A stretch of 64,000 nt of DNA, taken from assembly GCA_017559905.1 (NCBI GenBank), contig JAFYQF010000015.1, positions 62,001 to 126,000 on the forward strand, written 5' to 3'. The notes below the pieces were generated by a model. It had not been told where the DNA came from. It saw nothing but the letters and a program-made list of their open reading frames with translations, and made no database searches. Positions 16,586 through 25,110 of the stretch are shown here, in pieces. Numbering within the stretch: position 1 is the first letter of the stretch; every line of letters begins with the position of its first letter. This DNA comes from a bacterium (GTDB lineage: Bacteria; Cyanobacteriota; Vampirovibrionia; Gastranaerophilales; Gastranaerophilaceae). The position numbers and the translations under genes are program-made.

Positions 16586-17935
16586 TTAAACTGTTTTGTA
16601 CATTGCTGATGTGTCTAATTTTATAAGCCCTTTTGACTGGACATTAATTGTGTTTGCAAAATCTCTTATGTACTGTGGGTGAAGCCCGACTTCTTCAAAA
16701 ATTCCATTTTGGTATAGTTCAATTAATCTATCTACGTATTTTTGGCAATTTTGCGGTGTTTCAGGCCTTCTCTCTAGTTGTTCTGTAAAGTCGATACTTT
16801 TTCTGTCAGAATTTTCTCTTGTAGTTGCCACTCCAAAATTTGCTAACACGTCTTTACCGCCACAAGAGCGTGGAAGTAAGTGTTCAATAGATGCTAACGA
16901 TGGCCAAATTAGCCTGAACCCAATTTTGTCAGGATGTTCTGTTGATATTTTTAAAATGTATGCCGATAAATATTCTTGAGATGTTGGTAATTTTTGTGCT
17001 GTAGCAATTATTTTGTCTTGCATTTCGCTATTTGGATAATCTTCAATAATCCTTACAATATCGTAGATAAAGGATTTTCTCGTGAATGGAACTATAATTT
17101 CTTCGTTGTTAAGTTTTGATTTTGAAATTTCTAGTAGTTCTTTGAGTTGAGTGTGATTTTTTAATATTGATTTTCTCAAAATTTGTTCTAAAAATCGTAT
17201 AATCCTTTTTTGATGTGCTATTGTCTTTTTGTTTGTACTATTTGCTAACCTTTTTGATTCTTTTACAAGTTTGTTCATAACTTTTTTTGCCTTCAAGTTT
17301 TGTCCGCAGGCAATGTCATCTCTGATTTTGCAAAGTTTATATTTGAATTCGTATGATGAAAACGGGATTAATACAGGGCGCTCGTTTAATTTTTTTTCAG
17401 CGTCTTTTATTGTTAATTTAATTCTGTCTTGGTAGCTTTGTGGTAATTCTTCTGATAAGACATACAGTTCATGGAAAATTGGAGATTGAATTTTTCTTAG
17501 GTTTTTGGCATATACAGGTTTTACTTCTTGTAGAAGATCTCGAATATTTTTATTTGGGTGATATTTTGCTCTGTCATACAAAATTTTGAAAGCTTCTGCT
17601 TCCATTGTGCCAGCGCAAAAACAATCTTTATATGGTTCAAGTATTCTAAATACTTCAGGAGCAGGTCTGTTGAAAACTCTGCTTTTTCTCCAACTGCTTA
17701 ATAATTTAGGGTCAAACATCGTTATTCCACAGTACATGCAAGGTAGTCTGTAAGCAAATAATTTACGAAGTTTTCCTGAATTTTGGACTGGTGTATTTTG
17801 TATTGCATACAAATCTGACAGGCAAGATATATTCACTCCAGCAGAATAAAAATTGTCAGAGTAACAATCTCTCCAATCTGGACTGGATTGAATTTCTTTT
17901 TTGTAGCGTTTTATTGTTTCTGCAGAATCCGTCAT
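16586..17935 (-). CDS. HNH-type nuclease-like protein with a ~280-residue insertion
   Basis: 449 residues, AGGAAG just before the ATG. LPCMYCGITMFDP at about 64-75 has the C-x2-C knuckle that opens many HNH nucleases. IEHLLPRSCGGKDVLANFG at about 350-368 looks like the catalytic H-x-x-P-x-S-x-G-G followed by N, and TTRENSDRKS supplies the last N and K. In a normal HNH protein these two parts are 10-20 residues apart; here about 280 residues lie between. The insertion is helical and contains an internal duplication: VLIPFSSYEFKYKLCKIRDDI (from about 188) resembles IIVPFTRKSFIYDIVRIIEDY (from about 280). The second zinc C-x2-C is not seen. Whether it cuts DNA is unknown. Confidence 0.65.
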   Translation of the reverse strand: MTDSAETIKRYKKEIQSSPDWRDCYSDNFYSAGVNISCLSDLYAIQNTPVQNSGKLRKLFAYRLPCMYCGITMFDPKLLSSWRKSRVFNRPAPEVFRILEPYKDCFCAGTMEAEAFKILYDRAKYHPNKNIRDLLQEVKPVYAKNLRKIQSPIFHELYVLSEELPQSYQDRIKLTIKDAEKKLNERPVLIPFSSYEFKYKLCKIRDDIACGQNLKAKKVMNKLVKESKRLANSTNKKTIAHQKRIIRFLEQILRKSILKNHTQLKELLEISKSKLNNEEIIVPFTRKSFIYDIVRIIEDYPNSEMQDKIIATAQKLPTSQEYLSAYILKISTEHPDKIGFRLIWPSLASIEHLLPRSCGGKDVLANFGVATTRENSDRKSIDFTEQLERRPETPQNCQKYVDRLIELYQNGIFEEVGLHPQYIRDFANTINVQSKGLIKLDTSAMYKTV

Positions 17936-17975
17936 AATACTTCCTATTAATATTTTAACTCATTTTGCTAAAATA

Positions 17976-18509
17976 TTAAAGAGTATTACGTCGCAATCCG
18001 TAGAAAAATGCTTTAAATTTTTCGATTATAGAAATTTTGGCTTTTCCAATATCTTCTGGTCGATAGTACATATATCTCGGTGGAGTGGTTTTGTATGATA
18101 ATTGCTTTTTTAGTCTAATATATCTGTCAATTTTTTTTAGTAGTTTTTTATCGTCAGTAGTAAATCCGTATTTTCTATAAAAAATATGTGGTGGATTTAA
18201 TGGATCCGCGTTTGTTGTTGCTGCCAAAAGTTCTAATCTTCCGCCAAGCCCTTTTTCCTTGCTTAAATGTGTTGCAAAATCTAAAAATTTTGTACCAAAC
18301 CCTTTTCTTTGTTGACTGATTATTAATGAGCGGATAAATAATGTGTTTTCTTCTCCAAATCTACTACAAAATGGATGAGCAATCATTCGCCCTACAATTC
18401 TGTTGCTTTTTAAATCATACATTTTATATGTAGGACCGTTCATTGGGTTTGATATTAATATTTGTGGAATTTTTTTGAGAGGTTTTGTAAGTAGGATAGA
18501 TTTGTTCAT
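17976..18509 (-). CDS. GNAT-family N-acetyltransferase
   Basis: 177 residues. FIRSLIISQQRKGFGTKFLDFA is the acetyl-CoA-binding motif A of GNAT enzymes, with QQRKGFG as the pyrophosphate loop, and HIFYRKYGFTT is the usual motif B end. The N-terminal part (YKMYDLKSNRIVGRM) is a beta hairpin typical of the fold. The acceptor substrate is unknown. A basic C-terminal tail of about 40 residues follows. It lies 33 bases after the lysozyme-amidase gene and probably shares its transcript; the ribosome binding site is poor. Confidence 0.8.
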   Translation of the reverse strand: MNKSILLTKPLKKIPQILISNPMNGPTYKMYDLKSNRIVGRMIAHPFCSRFGEENTLFIRSLIISQQRKGFGTKFLDFATHLSKEKGLGGRLELLAATTNADPLNPPHIFYRKYGFTTDDKKLLKKIDRYIRLKKQLSYKTTPPRYMYYRPEDIGKAKISIIEKFKAFFYGLRRNTL

Positions 18510-18542
18510 ATCCTACTTAAAACCCATAAATCAAATTTTTTG

Positions 18543-21233
18543 CTATGCTTTTTTCGGCTTTCTTTCTCTTAAGAATTTTTCGATTGATTCTGCCATTACT
18601 CTGGTATAATCTCTCATAAGATCCTCATCGCCTAATCTGTCTCTGCCTTTGGGTGATGTCATAAATCCAACTTCCCAAAGCACAGATGGCATATTGAATT
18701 TGTTTTGAGGATTGCATAGTACGCTAGTTCTTTCATTTTGCATTTTCAACTGCGTAAAGTCTTGTTTTTTGTTTTTAGAACCTGGCTCATAGAATCTTTC
18801 GTCTGGATTGTCAGGGTTGTCGTTTGCTTTAATCCAAGCATCAAGATTTTTCTCTGCGATTTCGCCAAAAGTCTTTGATTCTTCTATGTTTGCCTTATTT
18901 TTTATTCCTTTGGTTCTATAAATAACTTGTCCACGGTCGATGTCGCCTTCTTTGTTAGCGTTGACGTGTATTGATAAGAATAAATCTCCTTTGTTTTCAG
19001 CTTTTTTCATTGCTCTGTCAATTAGTGCTTTTTGTCCTTGCAAGAATATGACAGTTGCACCTCTTTCGCATAATTCATCTTTTAATTTGATGGCGTTGTC
19101 GTGGTTGATTAGCCATTCGTGTGGGATACCGCCACGACCTTCTGTACCAATGTCTGGTTTGCCGTTAGATTTGTAGCCGTGTCCAGCATTAAGAATTATT
19201 GTATATCCATTTAGGTTACCAGTTGAAGTAGGGGTGAATTTTTTTCTAGTAGCAACAACCCTTCCTTTTTCAGTAGTAGCCTTTTGAAGGAGTGGTCGAT
19301 TTCTTGTTCCTTCAATATCACTCATATCAACTGTTGTTTGAACTGTATTAGTTGCTTTGTCTACTGAAACTTCTTTTTTGTTAGCAGGTTTGTCATAAAA
19401 AGCGTTGTTATATACGATTTTTAGTTCAGTGCCTGCTGGGATTTTATCAGTATTTAAATTGTTTAGTTCTTGCAATTTATTTACGGCAACACCCATTCTT
19501 TCAGCAAGGTTTGTGAATGTATCACCAGGTTTGGATGTGTACATAAAGCCTGGAAGTTCAAGCATTTGTCCGACTTCTATTTTAGTATTGTCCTCAATCC
19601 CGTTTAAGTCTGATATAAACTCAAGGTCAACGCCGAATTTTTGTGAAATTCTAAATAGGTTGTCTCCTTTTTGAATTTCGTACGCCAATTTGGTCATAGA
19701 AAGTTTTTGTCCAATTTGGATTTTATCGCGATCTTTAATTCCGTTATCTTGACAAAATTCTTTTTCGTCAAGGTTGTAGGTCTGTGCTAATCTCCAAACG
19801 CCATCACCTTTTTTAACAACGTGTTCGATTGTAATTATTTTAAAATCTCCGTCAGTTACAACTTTTTTGGTAGGGTGTTCTAATATTCTTTGAAATGGCG
19901 GTCTGTTGTCAACTTGATCTTCAGTAGTCGGAGCCTTTTCTTTTTCAGGTTTTCCGCCGAAAACTCCACCAAAGAATGATTTTACTCCATTCCACATCCT
20001 TTGAAAGAAATTTGGTTTTTTTGTAACTTTTTCTTTTTCAGTAACAACAACTTCATCAAGAACTATTGTATCCATTTGATATTTCGCAGTATCTTGTTTA
20101 AGTGTATCTTCGTAACTTGGTTGAGTTACAGGAGATGTGTTTGTATCGTTTGGTTTTCCTGTTATGTTTCCTAAATATGGTACGTTAATTTCTGTATCTA
20201 ATTTAAAGTGTTTTCCATTGTGGTTAGCCTTTAATAGCTCTGCGTAGAATTTTTTGAAATCACTTTCATCTGTTATTTTTAATTCTTCTTTCAATTTTTG
20301 ACCGACTGCAAAAAATCCTTTGCCTTTAAATGAGTCGTCAATTTTGAATTTGAAGGATTCTGCGCTAACTTCTGCTCCTGTTTGAATTTCTCCAAGTGTA
20401 AATTGTTCGTAAATTTGAGTTAGTTCAGTTGTATCTTTCTTATTTCTTTCGTGGCATTTAAGTGCCTCTTGATAAACTTTTTTAATTTCTTTTTGTGCGT
20501 CATCTAATTCTTGTCCTGTTAAATCTCTGCAAGCTAAAATCATACGGTTTAAGCTTCTTCTGTATAGTCCAGGGTCTTCGGTTTCTTTTTTCTTAACCGC
20601 TTTACTTTTGCCAGAGTGAACATATTTTAATTCAGCAACAACTTCGGAGTAATCACCTTTCTTTAGAGCTTTCATAAGCTTTTTATTGCCTGTTATTTTA
20701 GGTAATCCTTTGTTGTAATTTAAATCAATTAAGGCCTCTTTGATTGATTGAGGTAGTTCATCATAAATTTTGCCCAAGTTGTTTTTTATTTCTTTAGCTC
20801 TGGATTCTAATTGTGCACACATACTCTCGTAAGCTGTTTCTTGCGTGAAATTTTTCTTAACCCATTCTCCAAATCCGCTGGTATAATTGCCGTAGCTATC
20901 TTGGTAGGGGTATGTAAAAGCTTCATAATAGTGATACTTATCGCCTTCATAGTATTTCATAAGGTCGATAAGGTGATTTTGTGCAGCTTTGAGTGCATCG
21001 TGATTGGTTTTTAATAGTGTTGGTGACCAGTCTTTGATGCCAATTTTGCTTGTTGTATTTAATACAATGCCTTTTGTTTCATCGCTCCAAAAGCTTTTTG
21101 TTAATAATGAGTCTGCTGGTGGTGAAACTTGATACTTAAATAGTACAGGCTTGTTTCCTGTTTGTACTTCACTTTTTAATTCACTTCGTTGAGCTCTTTC
21201 AACTGCACGTACACTTTCAACATTAAAGTCCAT
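18543..21233 (-). CDS. Multidomain peptidoglycan hydrolase: lysozyme-like domain, three LysM, amidase_3
   Basis: 896 residues, GAGGA six bases before the ATG. Domains: a phage-type lysozyme-like region (about 85-235), where E96, D112 and T118 match the catalytic E-D-T of T4-type endolysins although E and D are about seven residues further apart than usual; a low-complexity spacer (about 360-465); three LysM peptidoglycan-binding motifs (about 470-513, 518-560, 563-606); and an N-acetylmuramoyl-L-alanine amidase domain (about 676-890). The amidase shows LNAGHG (H685), HEW (E706), SIHVNAN (H756) as zinc ligands and WEVGF (E854) as catalytic glutamate. Two cutting activities in one protein are unusual. 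No signal peptide is visible. No other phage genes surround it. Confidence 0.88.
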   Translation of the reverse strand: MDFNVESVRAVERAQRSELKSEVQTGNKPVLFKYQVSPPADSLLTKSFWSDETKGIVLNTTSKIGIKDWSPTLLKTNHDALKAAQNHLIDLMKYYEGDKYHYYEAFTYPYQDSYGNYTSGFGEWVKKNFTQETAYESMCAQLESRAKEIKNNLGKIYDELPQSIKEALIDLNYNKGLPKITGNKKLMKALKKGDYSEVVAELKYVHSGKSKAVKKKETEDPGLYRRSLNRMILACRDLTGQELDDAQKEIKKVYQEALKCHERNKKDTTELTQIYEQFTLGEIQTGAEVSAESFKFKIDDSFKGKGFFAVGQKLKEELKITDESDFKKFYAELLKANHNGKHFKLDTEINVPYLGNITGKPNDTNTSPVTQPSYEDTLKQDTAKYQMDTIVLDEVVVTEKEKVTKKPNFFQRMWNGVKSFFGGVFGGKPEKEKAPTTEDQVDNRPPFQRILEHPTKKVVTDGDFKIITIEHVVKKGDGVWRLAQTYNLDEKEFCQDNGIKDRDKIQIGQKLSMTKLAYEIQKGDNLFRISQKFGVDLEFISDLNGIEDNTKIEVGQMLELPGFMYTSKPGDTFTNLAERMGVAVNKLQELNNLNTDKIPAGTELKIVYNNAFYDKPANKKEVSVDKATNTVQTTVDMSDIEGTRNRPLLQKATTEKGRVVATRKKFTPTSTGNLNGYTIILNAGHGYKSNGKPDIGTEGRGGIPHEWLINHDNAIKLKDELCERGATVIFLQGQKALIDRAMKKAENKGDLFLSIHVNANKEGDIDRGQVIYRTKGIKNKANIEESKTFGEIAEKNLDAWIKANDNPDNPDERFYEPGSKNKKQDFTQLKMQNERTSVLCNPQNKFNMPSVLWEVGFMTSPKGRDRLGDEDLMRDYTRVMAESIEKFLRERKPKKA

Positions 21234-21412
21234 AATGGTTCCTCAATTTTATTTATACATTAATAAAGTATTTTGATTTTTATTTATTGCATATATATGA
21301 TGTATATATTAATAAATCTTTACAATTCTTAAAGTTTTATCTTATATGTGTAGCAAATTTAAAAAAAATAATAAATAATATTTTAGAGGTGTTAGTGAAA
21401 GGTGGTGTTTTA

Positions 21413-21916
21413 ATGAGAGTATCCGCAATAAATAATCAAGTATTTGGTGCAAGATTGAGTTGTGAGTTGTTGGAAATTGCAAGAAAATCAGCAAAGACTC
21501 CTATGCAACAGGAATATCTTGAAAAAAGAATTGAGGAAATTTCAAATTATGGGGATGATGAAACTATTATTGATTATAAATACAATAGTATTCCAATTGC
21601 TGGAGATGGAGTTTCTATTTATGCTACAAATAGTAAACTTCCAGACAGGTTGTACCCGCCAACAACGCTTCATTTACCAGTTTATAGACGTTGTGAACAT
21701 CATCAATCAAAATTTGATGTACAGGGCCACGATATTGTAAATATGATTACGCCCAATAGGGTGTTTTTAGCTGAAAAAATGCTGTTTAAAGATTCAGTAA
21801 GGGATAATAAATTAAAACCAAAAGAAGTTTTAGCTCAATTGAATGGTGAAGTTGCAAACGATACTTACAGAGCGTTTCAGATGGAAGCAGATAAATTGAC
21901 AAAGGTTGAAAAATAA
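21413..21916 (+). CDS. Hypothetical protein with N-terminal F-G motif
   Basis: 167 residues from the ATG at 21413, which follows AAAGGTGG; the frame is open further upstream but without signals. No family recognised. The N-terminus MRVSAINNQVFGARL resembles that of other unknown proteins here. The rest is polar, with helix-forming segments near both ends and a central stretch rich in Pro, Tyr and His (LYPPTTLHLPVYRRCEHH). No signal peptide or membrane segment. It is followed by a bidirectional terminator shared with the His-rich gene. Confidence 0.7.
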   Translation: MRVSAINNQVFGARLSCELLEIARKSAKTPMQQEYLEKRIEEISNYGDDETIIDYKYNSIPIAGDGVSIYATNSKLPDRLYPPTTLHLPVYRRCEHHQSKFDVQGHDIVNMITPNRVFLAEKMLFKDSVRDNKLKPKEVLAQLNGEVANDTYRAFQMEADKLTKVEK

Positions 21917-21921
21917 AATTT

Positions 21922-21955
21922 AAAAAAAGACCAAGTTGATAGAACTTGGTCTTTC
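21922..21955. terminator. Bidirectional terminator
   Basis: Twelve-base stem (21926-21937 with 21943-21954) with A and T runs on either side, between two converging genes. Confidence 0.9.
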
Positions 21956-21959
21956 ATCA

Positions 21960-22304
21960 CTAGAATCTTATAGGTATACCAACATTTACATATCCAGTGT
22001 TCCTGTAATATGGGCAATGGTGGTAATGGTTGTGTAGACCTAGTCGACAATTGCAGCCGTAATGATTCCTCCAATAGCCAGGCCTGGCAAAAAGTCCTGC
22101 GGCTGAGATGTAACCGCTGTTGTGATAATGGTTGTGAATAACTGGTGCTGGTCTGTGATGCCTGTTTCCATGATGAATTTGGCTGTGGACTGGTCTTCCG
22201 TGTCCGTAGCCGTGTCCACCTCCGTGATGATGTGCTGCAAATGCAGGAGTCGTGGCAAATCCCACTATTGCCACAATGCTTAAAATTGACAGAAATTTTT
22301 TCAT
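21960..22304 (-). CDS. Small secreted histidine- and glycine-rich protein
   Basis: 114 residues. The N-terminus KKFLSILSIVAIVGFATTPAFA is a clear Sec signal peptide with an A-F-A cleavage site. The mature ~90 residues contain about 20 histidines, clustered in AHHHGGGHGYGHG and HNHYHNSG, plus Tyr, Arg, Gly and two cysteines (CNC) in the middle. Such composition suggests binding of Ni2+, Zn2+ or Cu2+ in the periplasm or outside; this is inference from composition only. GGAGG stands eight bases before the ATG. Upstream on the same strand is a TolC-like gene, which may point to a metal-handling pair, but no pump is adjacent. Confidence 0.8.
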   Translation of the reverse strand: MKKFLSILSIVAIVGFATTPAFAAHHHGGGHGYGHGRPVHSQIHHGNRHHRPAPVIHNHYHNSGYISAAGLFARPGYWRNHYGCNCRLGLHNHYHHCPYYRNTGYVNVGIPIRF

Positions 22305-22376
22305 ACACTAAACCTCCATTTCCGATTCCTTTTGTGAAACGGAATTAAGTGTAAAAAAGTTCATTTAAAATTTGAT

Positions 22377-23690
22377 TTACAATTGTTCGGAGTTTGGGTT
22401 TAGGTTTATTTCAAAATCTTCGTCATTAATTTCTCTTAAAAAGTTAGTCCAGCTATTGTAGTAATCAGCAAGCGCCAGCGTATAACCTACGATTATTGAT
22501 TTATAAGATTGTTTCATAATGATTAGTGAAGTCAGGTCAGATTTCCCGTGTTCGTAACTGTCTAAAGAAATATCAATTAATTTTTCAGAACCAGCTACAA
22601 TTTTAGCTTCGTATTGGTTTAGGTTGTCTGCGGCTGTCAAAAATCTTTCGTAGGCAACAGTAATATCTTTAATTGCTTTGTTTTTTGTTGAGGTGTAATT
22701 AAGTTCAGCTTGATGAAGTTTGATTGTAGCATTTTGGATTTCAGGAGAATAGTTGTAGAATAGCGGAATGTTTACCAAACTTGCCCCAGCATATGCTCCG
22801 TTGTGAAATCTGCCATCATCCGAATGTGCACCTATTTGGTACGCATAACCGCCTGAGATTGATAGGTCAGGAATTCTTTGTCTTGAAACAAGTGTTAAAT
22901 TCTTTTCTGCAATATCAATTTGTTGTTTTGCAATTTGAATGTCTAAACGATTTGCTAACGCTTTGTCCATAAGTGTTGATATTGAAGGGAAGTTTAGCGT
23001 TGGATTTGGTGTTAGCATTTCCTTGTAATTGTTTTCTTCAGCAAAAATTTTATCGTTGCTGTCGTAAAGTATAGGTGTTGTTGAGTTTATTACTTTGTTG
23101 AAGTTTGATAATGCTTGCTTGACGTTAACTTTTGCAGTGTTTACTTGTGTTATAAGCTGATTTAGTGCGATTTCAGCTTGAATTGCATCTATTTCAGGAA
23201 CTTTGCCAGCTTTAACGTGATTTTTTGCAATTTGAAGAAGTTCTTCTTGCAAATCTTGTTGTTGTTCAAGTGTGTGTTGGATTGATTTAGAGGCAACAAG
23301 ATTAATATACGCTTCTCTGACATCCATTTTTAGGTCGAAAGTTGTGTAATCGGTGTTTTTTTCTACTAATTTAAGGTTTGATTGCGCAAGTTTTTTTCTG
23401 GCGTTACGTTTTGCAATCTCTATGTTTTGACTTAAGCCCCATTGTTTTGGTTCACTCCAACCTGCAGCTCCTAAAAAATAAAAGCCGTCTATTGATGGGT
23501 TTTGTAGTCTGTTTGCGACTTTTTCTTCGTTTTTTGCTACTTTTATGTTTAATTGTGCCGCTTTTAGGTCAATATTATTTTCTAAAGCAATGTCTATTGC
23601 TTCGTCAAGGTTTACTTTTTTTATGTCTTCAATCGCTTGGGTAGGGTTGTTTAAAAGTAATATCGCTAAAATAAGTAGTAGTTTTTTCAT
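22377..23690 (-). CDS. TolC-family outer membrane efflux protein
   Basis: 437 residues. The signal peptide KKLLLILAILLLNNPTQA is followed by the duplicated outer membrane efflux protein repeat: VNLDEAIDIALENNIDLKAAQLN in the first half and LMDKALANRLDIQIAKQQIDIAEKN in the second, each followed by long coiled helices. Length fits TolC/CusC-type channels, which form trimeric tunnels across the outer membrane and periplasm for tripartite pumps or type I export. No inner membrane pump or adaptor gene is adjacent, so its partner must be elsewhere. AAGGA precedes the ATG by seven bases. This gene is direct evidence for an outer membrane. Confidence 0.93.
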   Translation of the reverse strand: MKKLLLILAILLLNNPTQAIEDIKKVNLDEAIDIALENNIDLKAAQLNIKVAKNEEKVANRLQNPSIDGFYFLGAAGWSEPKQWGLSQNIEIAKRNARKKLAQSNLKLVEKNTDYTTFDLKMDVREAYINLVASKSIQHTLEQQQDLQEELLQIAKNHVKAGKVPEIDAIQAEIALNQLITQVNTAKVNVKQALSNFNKVINSTTPILYDSNDKIFAEENNYKEMLTPNPTLNFPSISTLMDKALANRLDIQIAKQQIDIAEKNLTLVSRQRIPDLSISGGYAYQIGAHSDDGRFHNGAYAGASLVNIPLFYNYSPEIQNATIKLHQAELNYTSTKNKAIKDITVAYERFLTAADNLNQYEAKIVAGSEKLIDISLDSYEHGKSDLTSLIIMKQSYKSIIVGYTLALADYYNSWTNFLREINDEDFEINLNPNSEQL

Positions 23691-23851
23691 TAAATAATCC
23701 TTTGTATAGCTCTCTTTTCATGTGTGTGAATGTTATTTAAGTTTTTATATTACCATAGAAAATATTTATAATAAAATTGTTAAATAACTAGCAAAAAATA
23801 ATATTTACAAGTTTTCAAATATTGCGACGAAATTAAAATAAAGGGATTTAT

Positions 23852-25066
23852 ATGAAAATTTTAAAAATTCAACCTAGTCATTTTTTTAATGTTAATACTA
23901 CTTCTGAAAGACGTAACCCGCAGGTAAAAGCTAATAATAATTCTATTAATTTGAATTATGCGACTTTGCCACTAGGTAATATTTATGGTTCAAAAATTAA
24001 TTTTACTGGAGTTGAAGCAACTCCTAAAAAACAAAAGTTTCAAAGTGTTCCAGATATTGATTTTGGCGAATATCAAATGATGTCCCCAGCAAGAAAAAGA
24101 AGATTTCAAAAAAAATATATGGAATTTTCTTACGATAAAGCGATTAATTTGGATGAGTTGGTAGATCATAAGTTTAAGTATTTACCATTGAGAAGCGAAA
24201 AAGATATGGATGATTTCATAAAAATCGCTAAAGTTTATTCAAAATACAAAGATCAACCTATTGTTTGTTTGGGTAGAAGTCCTAAATGGTTCTTGAATGC
24301 ATCTTTGTGGATGAAAGATGGTATTCCAAATTACACGTTTGTAGCTTTTTCAAAATTCTGGTATATGCCTGACAAAGTTGAAGGCTATAGAAGAAGTCCT
24401 TATCTTGCGCCAACAGAAGTTGAAGAAACTGCTTATAGAAACTATTTGAGAAGTATTGAAGCTACTCCATTACATATGGTTAAAAAGTTTGAAGAAACTG
24501 GTAAAAAGACCGTTATAACTGATTACATTTGTTCAGGAAAAGGAGCTTGTTCGTTTCTAGATTTAATGAGTCGTTTTGCAGAGGACCAAGGTCTTTTAGA
24601 ACGATTCTCTAAGTCAATTCAAATTGTTGGTATTGGTTCAAGAGAATATATGGAACAATTGGCTGGAGAAGATGGTGATATTTCGGATCCAACAGTTTTC
24701 ATGCCTGAAAAATTAAGACCATATTCAAAAAATATTAAACAAGAATTTTATAATATGCCGTTCAGAGTTTTTGAGGAAATGTTGTTGAACCAAAATACTA
24801 ACGAATGTCGTTCAACATTCTATCCTCACGATGCTTGGACTATATATAGACCTGACCAATTTAAAACTGGTTTGATTAAAGATATTAAAAAAGTAGAGTT
24901 GATTAAGGCTAAATTCCCTGCTCAATTCTCAAAAACTTTTGGTAAAGAACCTCTATCTTCATTTGCACCTGCAATGAGAGATTTCAGGAACTTGTTAAAT
25001 TTTAGAATTCTAAACGCATTAGATGAAAGAGGTTTGCTAAAAGCTATTCACAAAACTAAAATATAA
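23852..25066 (+). CDS. Hypothetical protein, possibly phosphoribosyltransferase-like fold
   Basis: 404 residues, no signal peptide; AAAGGGA precedes the ATG by seven bases. Not firmly recognised. The first ~60 residues are polar and end in SKINFTGVE, the F-x-G motif shared with other unknowns here. The middle has PIVCLGRSPKWFL (from about 135) and KTVITDYICSGKGACSFLDLM (from about 215). The second resembles the PRPP-binding loop of phosphoribosyltransferases (hydrophobic strand, acidic residue, small residues, helix), but the usual D-D/E pair is replaced by D-Y, so the match is tentative. The C-terminus is helical. A terminator follows. Confidence 0.6.
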   Translation: MKILKIQPSHFFNVNTTSERRNPQVKANNNSINLNYATLPLGNIYGSKINFTGVEATPKKQKFQSVPDIDFGEYQMMSPARKRRFQKKYMEFSYDKAINLDELVDHKFKYLPLRSEKDMDDFIKIAKVYSKYKDQPIVCLGRSPKWFLNASLWMKDGIPNYTFVAFSKFWYMPDKVEGYRRSPYLAPTEVEETAYRNYLRSIEATPLHMVKKFEETGKKTVITDYICSGKGACSFLDLMSRFAEDQGLLERFSKSIQIVGIGSREYMEQLAGEDGDISDPTVFMPEKLRPYSKNIKQEFYNMPFRVFEEMLLNQNTNECRSTFYPHDAWTIYRPDQFKTGLIKDIKKVELIKAKFPAQFSKTFGKEPLSSFAPAMRDFRNLLNFRILNALDERGLLKAIHKTKI

Positions 25067-25070
25067 AATA

Positions 25071-25098
25071 AAAAAGCGAGTTATATAACTCGCTTTTT
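25071..25098. terminator. Bidirectional terminator
   Basis: Nearly perfect palindrome centred at 25084-25085 with A run before and T run after, between two converging genes. Confidence 0.88.
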
Positions 25099-25110
25099 AA
25101 ATTCTATTTT

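Noticed and set aside
18543-21233. Prophage remnant, from the lysozyme-like domain
   Set aside because: No holin, capsid, tail, integrase or att-like repeats are near, and LysM plus amidase_3 are common in cellular enzymes.
21877-22308. 143-residue minus-strand frame overlapping the His-rich gene
   Set aside because: The alternative frame has a proper signal peptide and GGAGG site; this one has neither and would read through a terminator.
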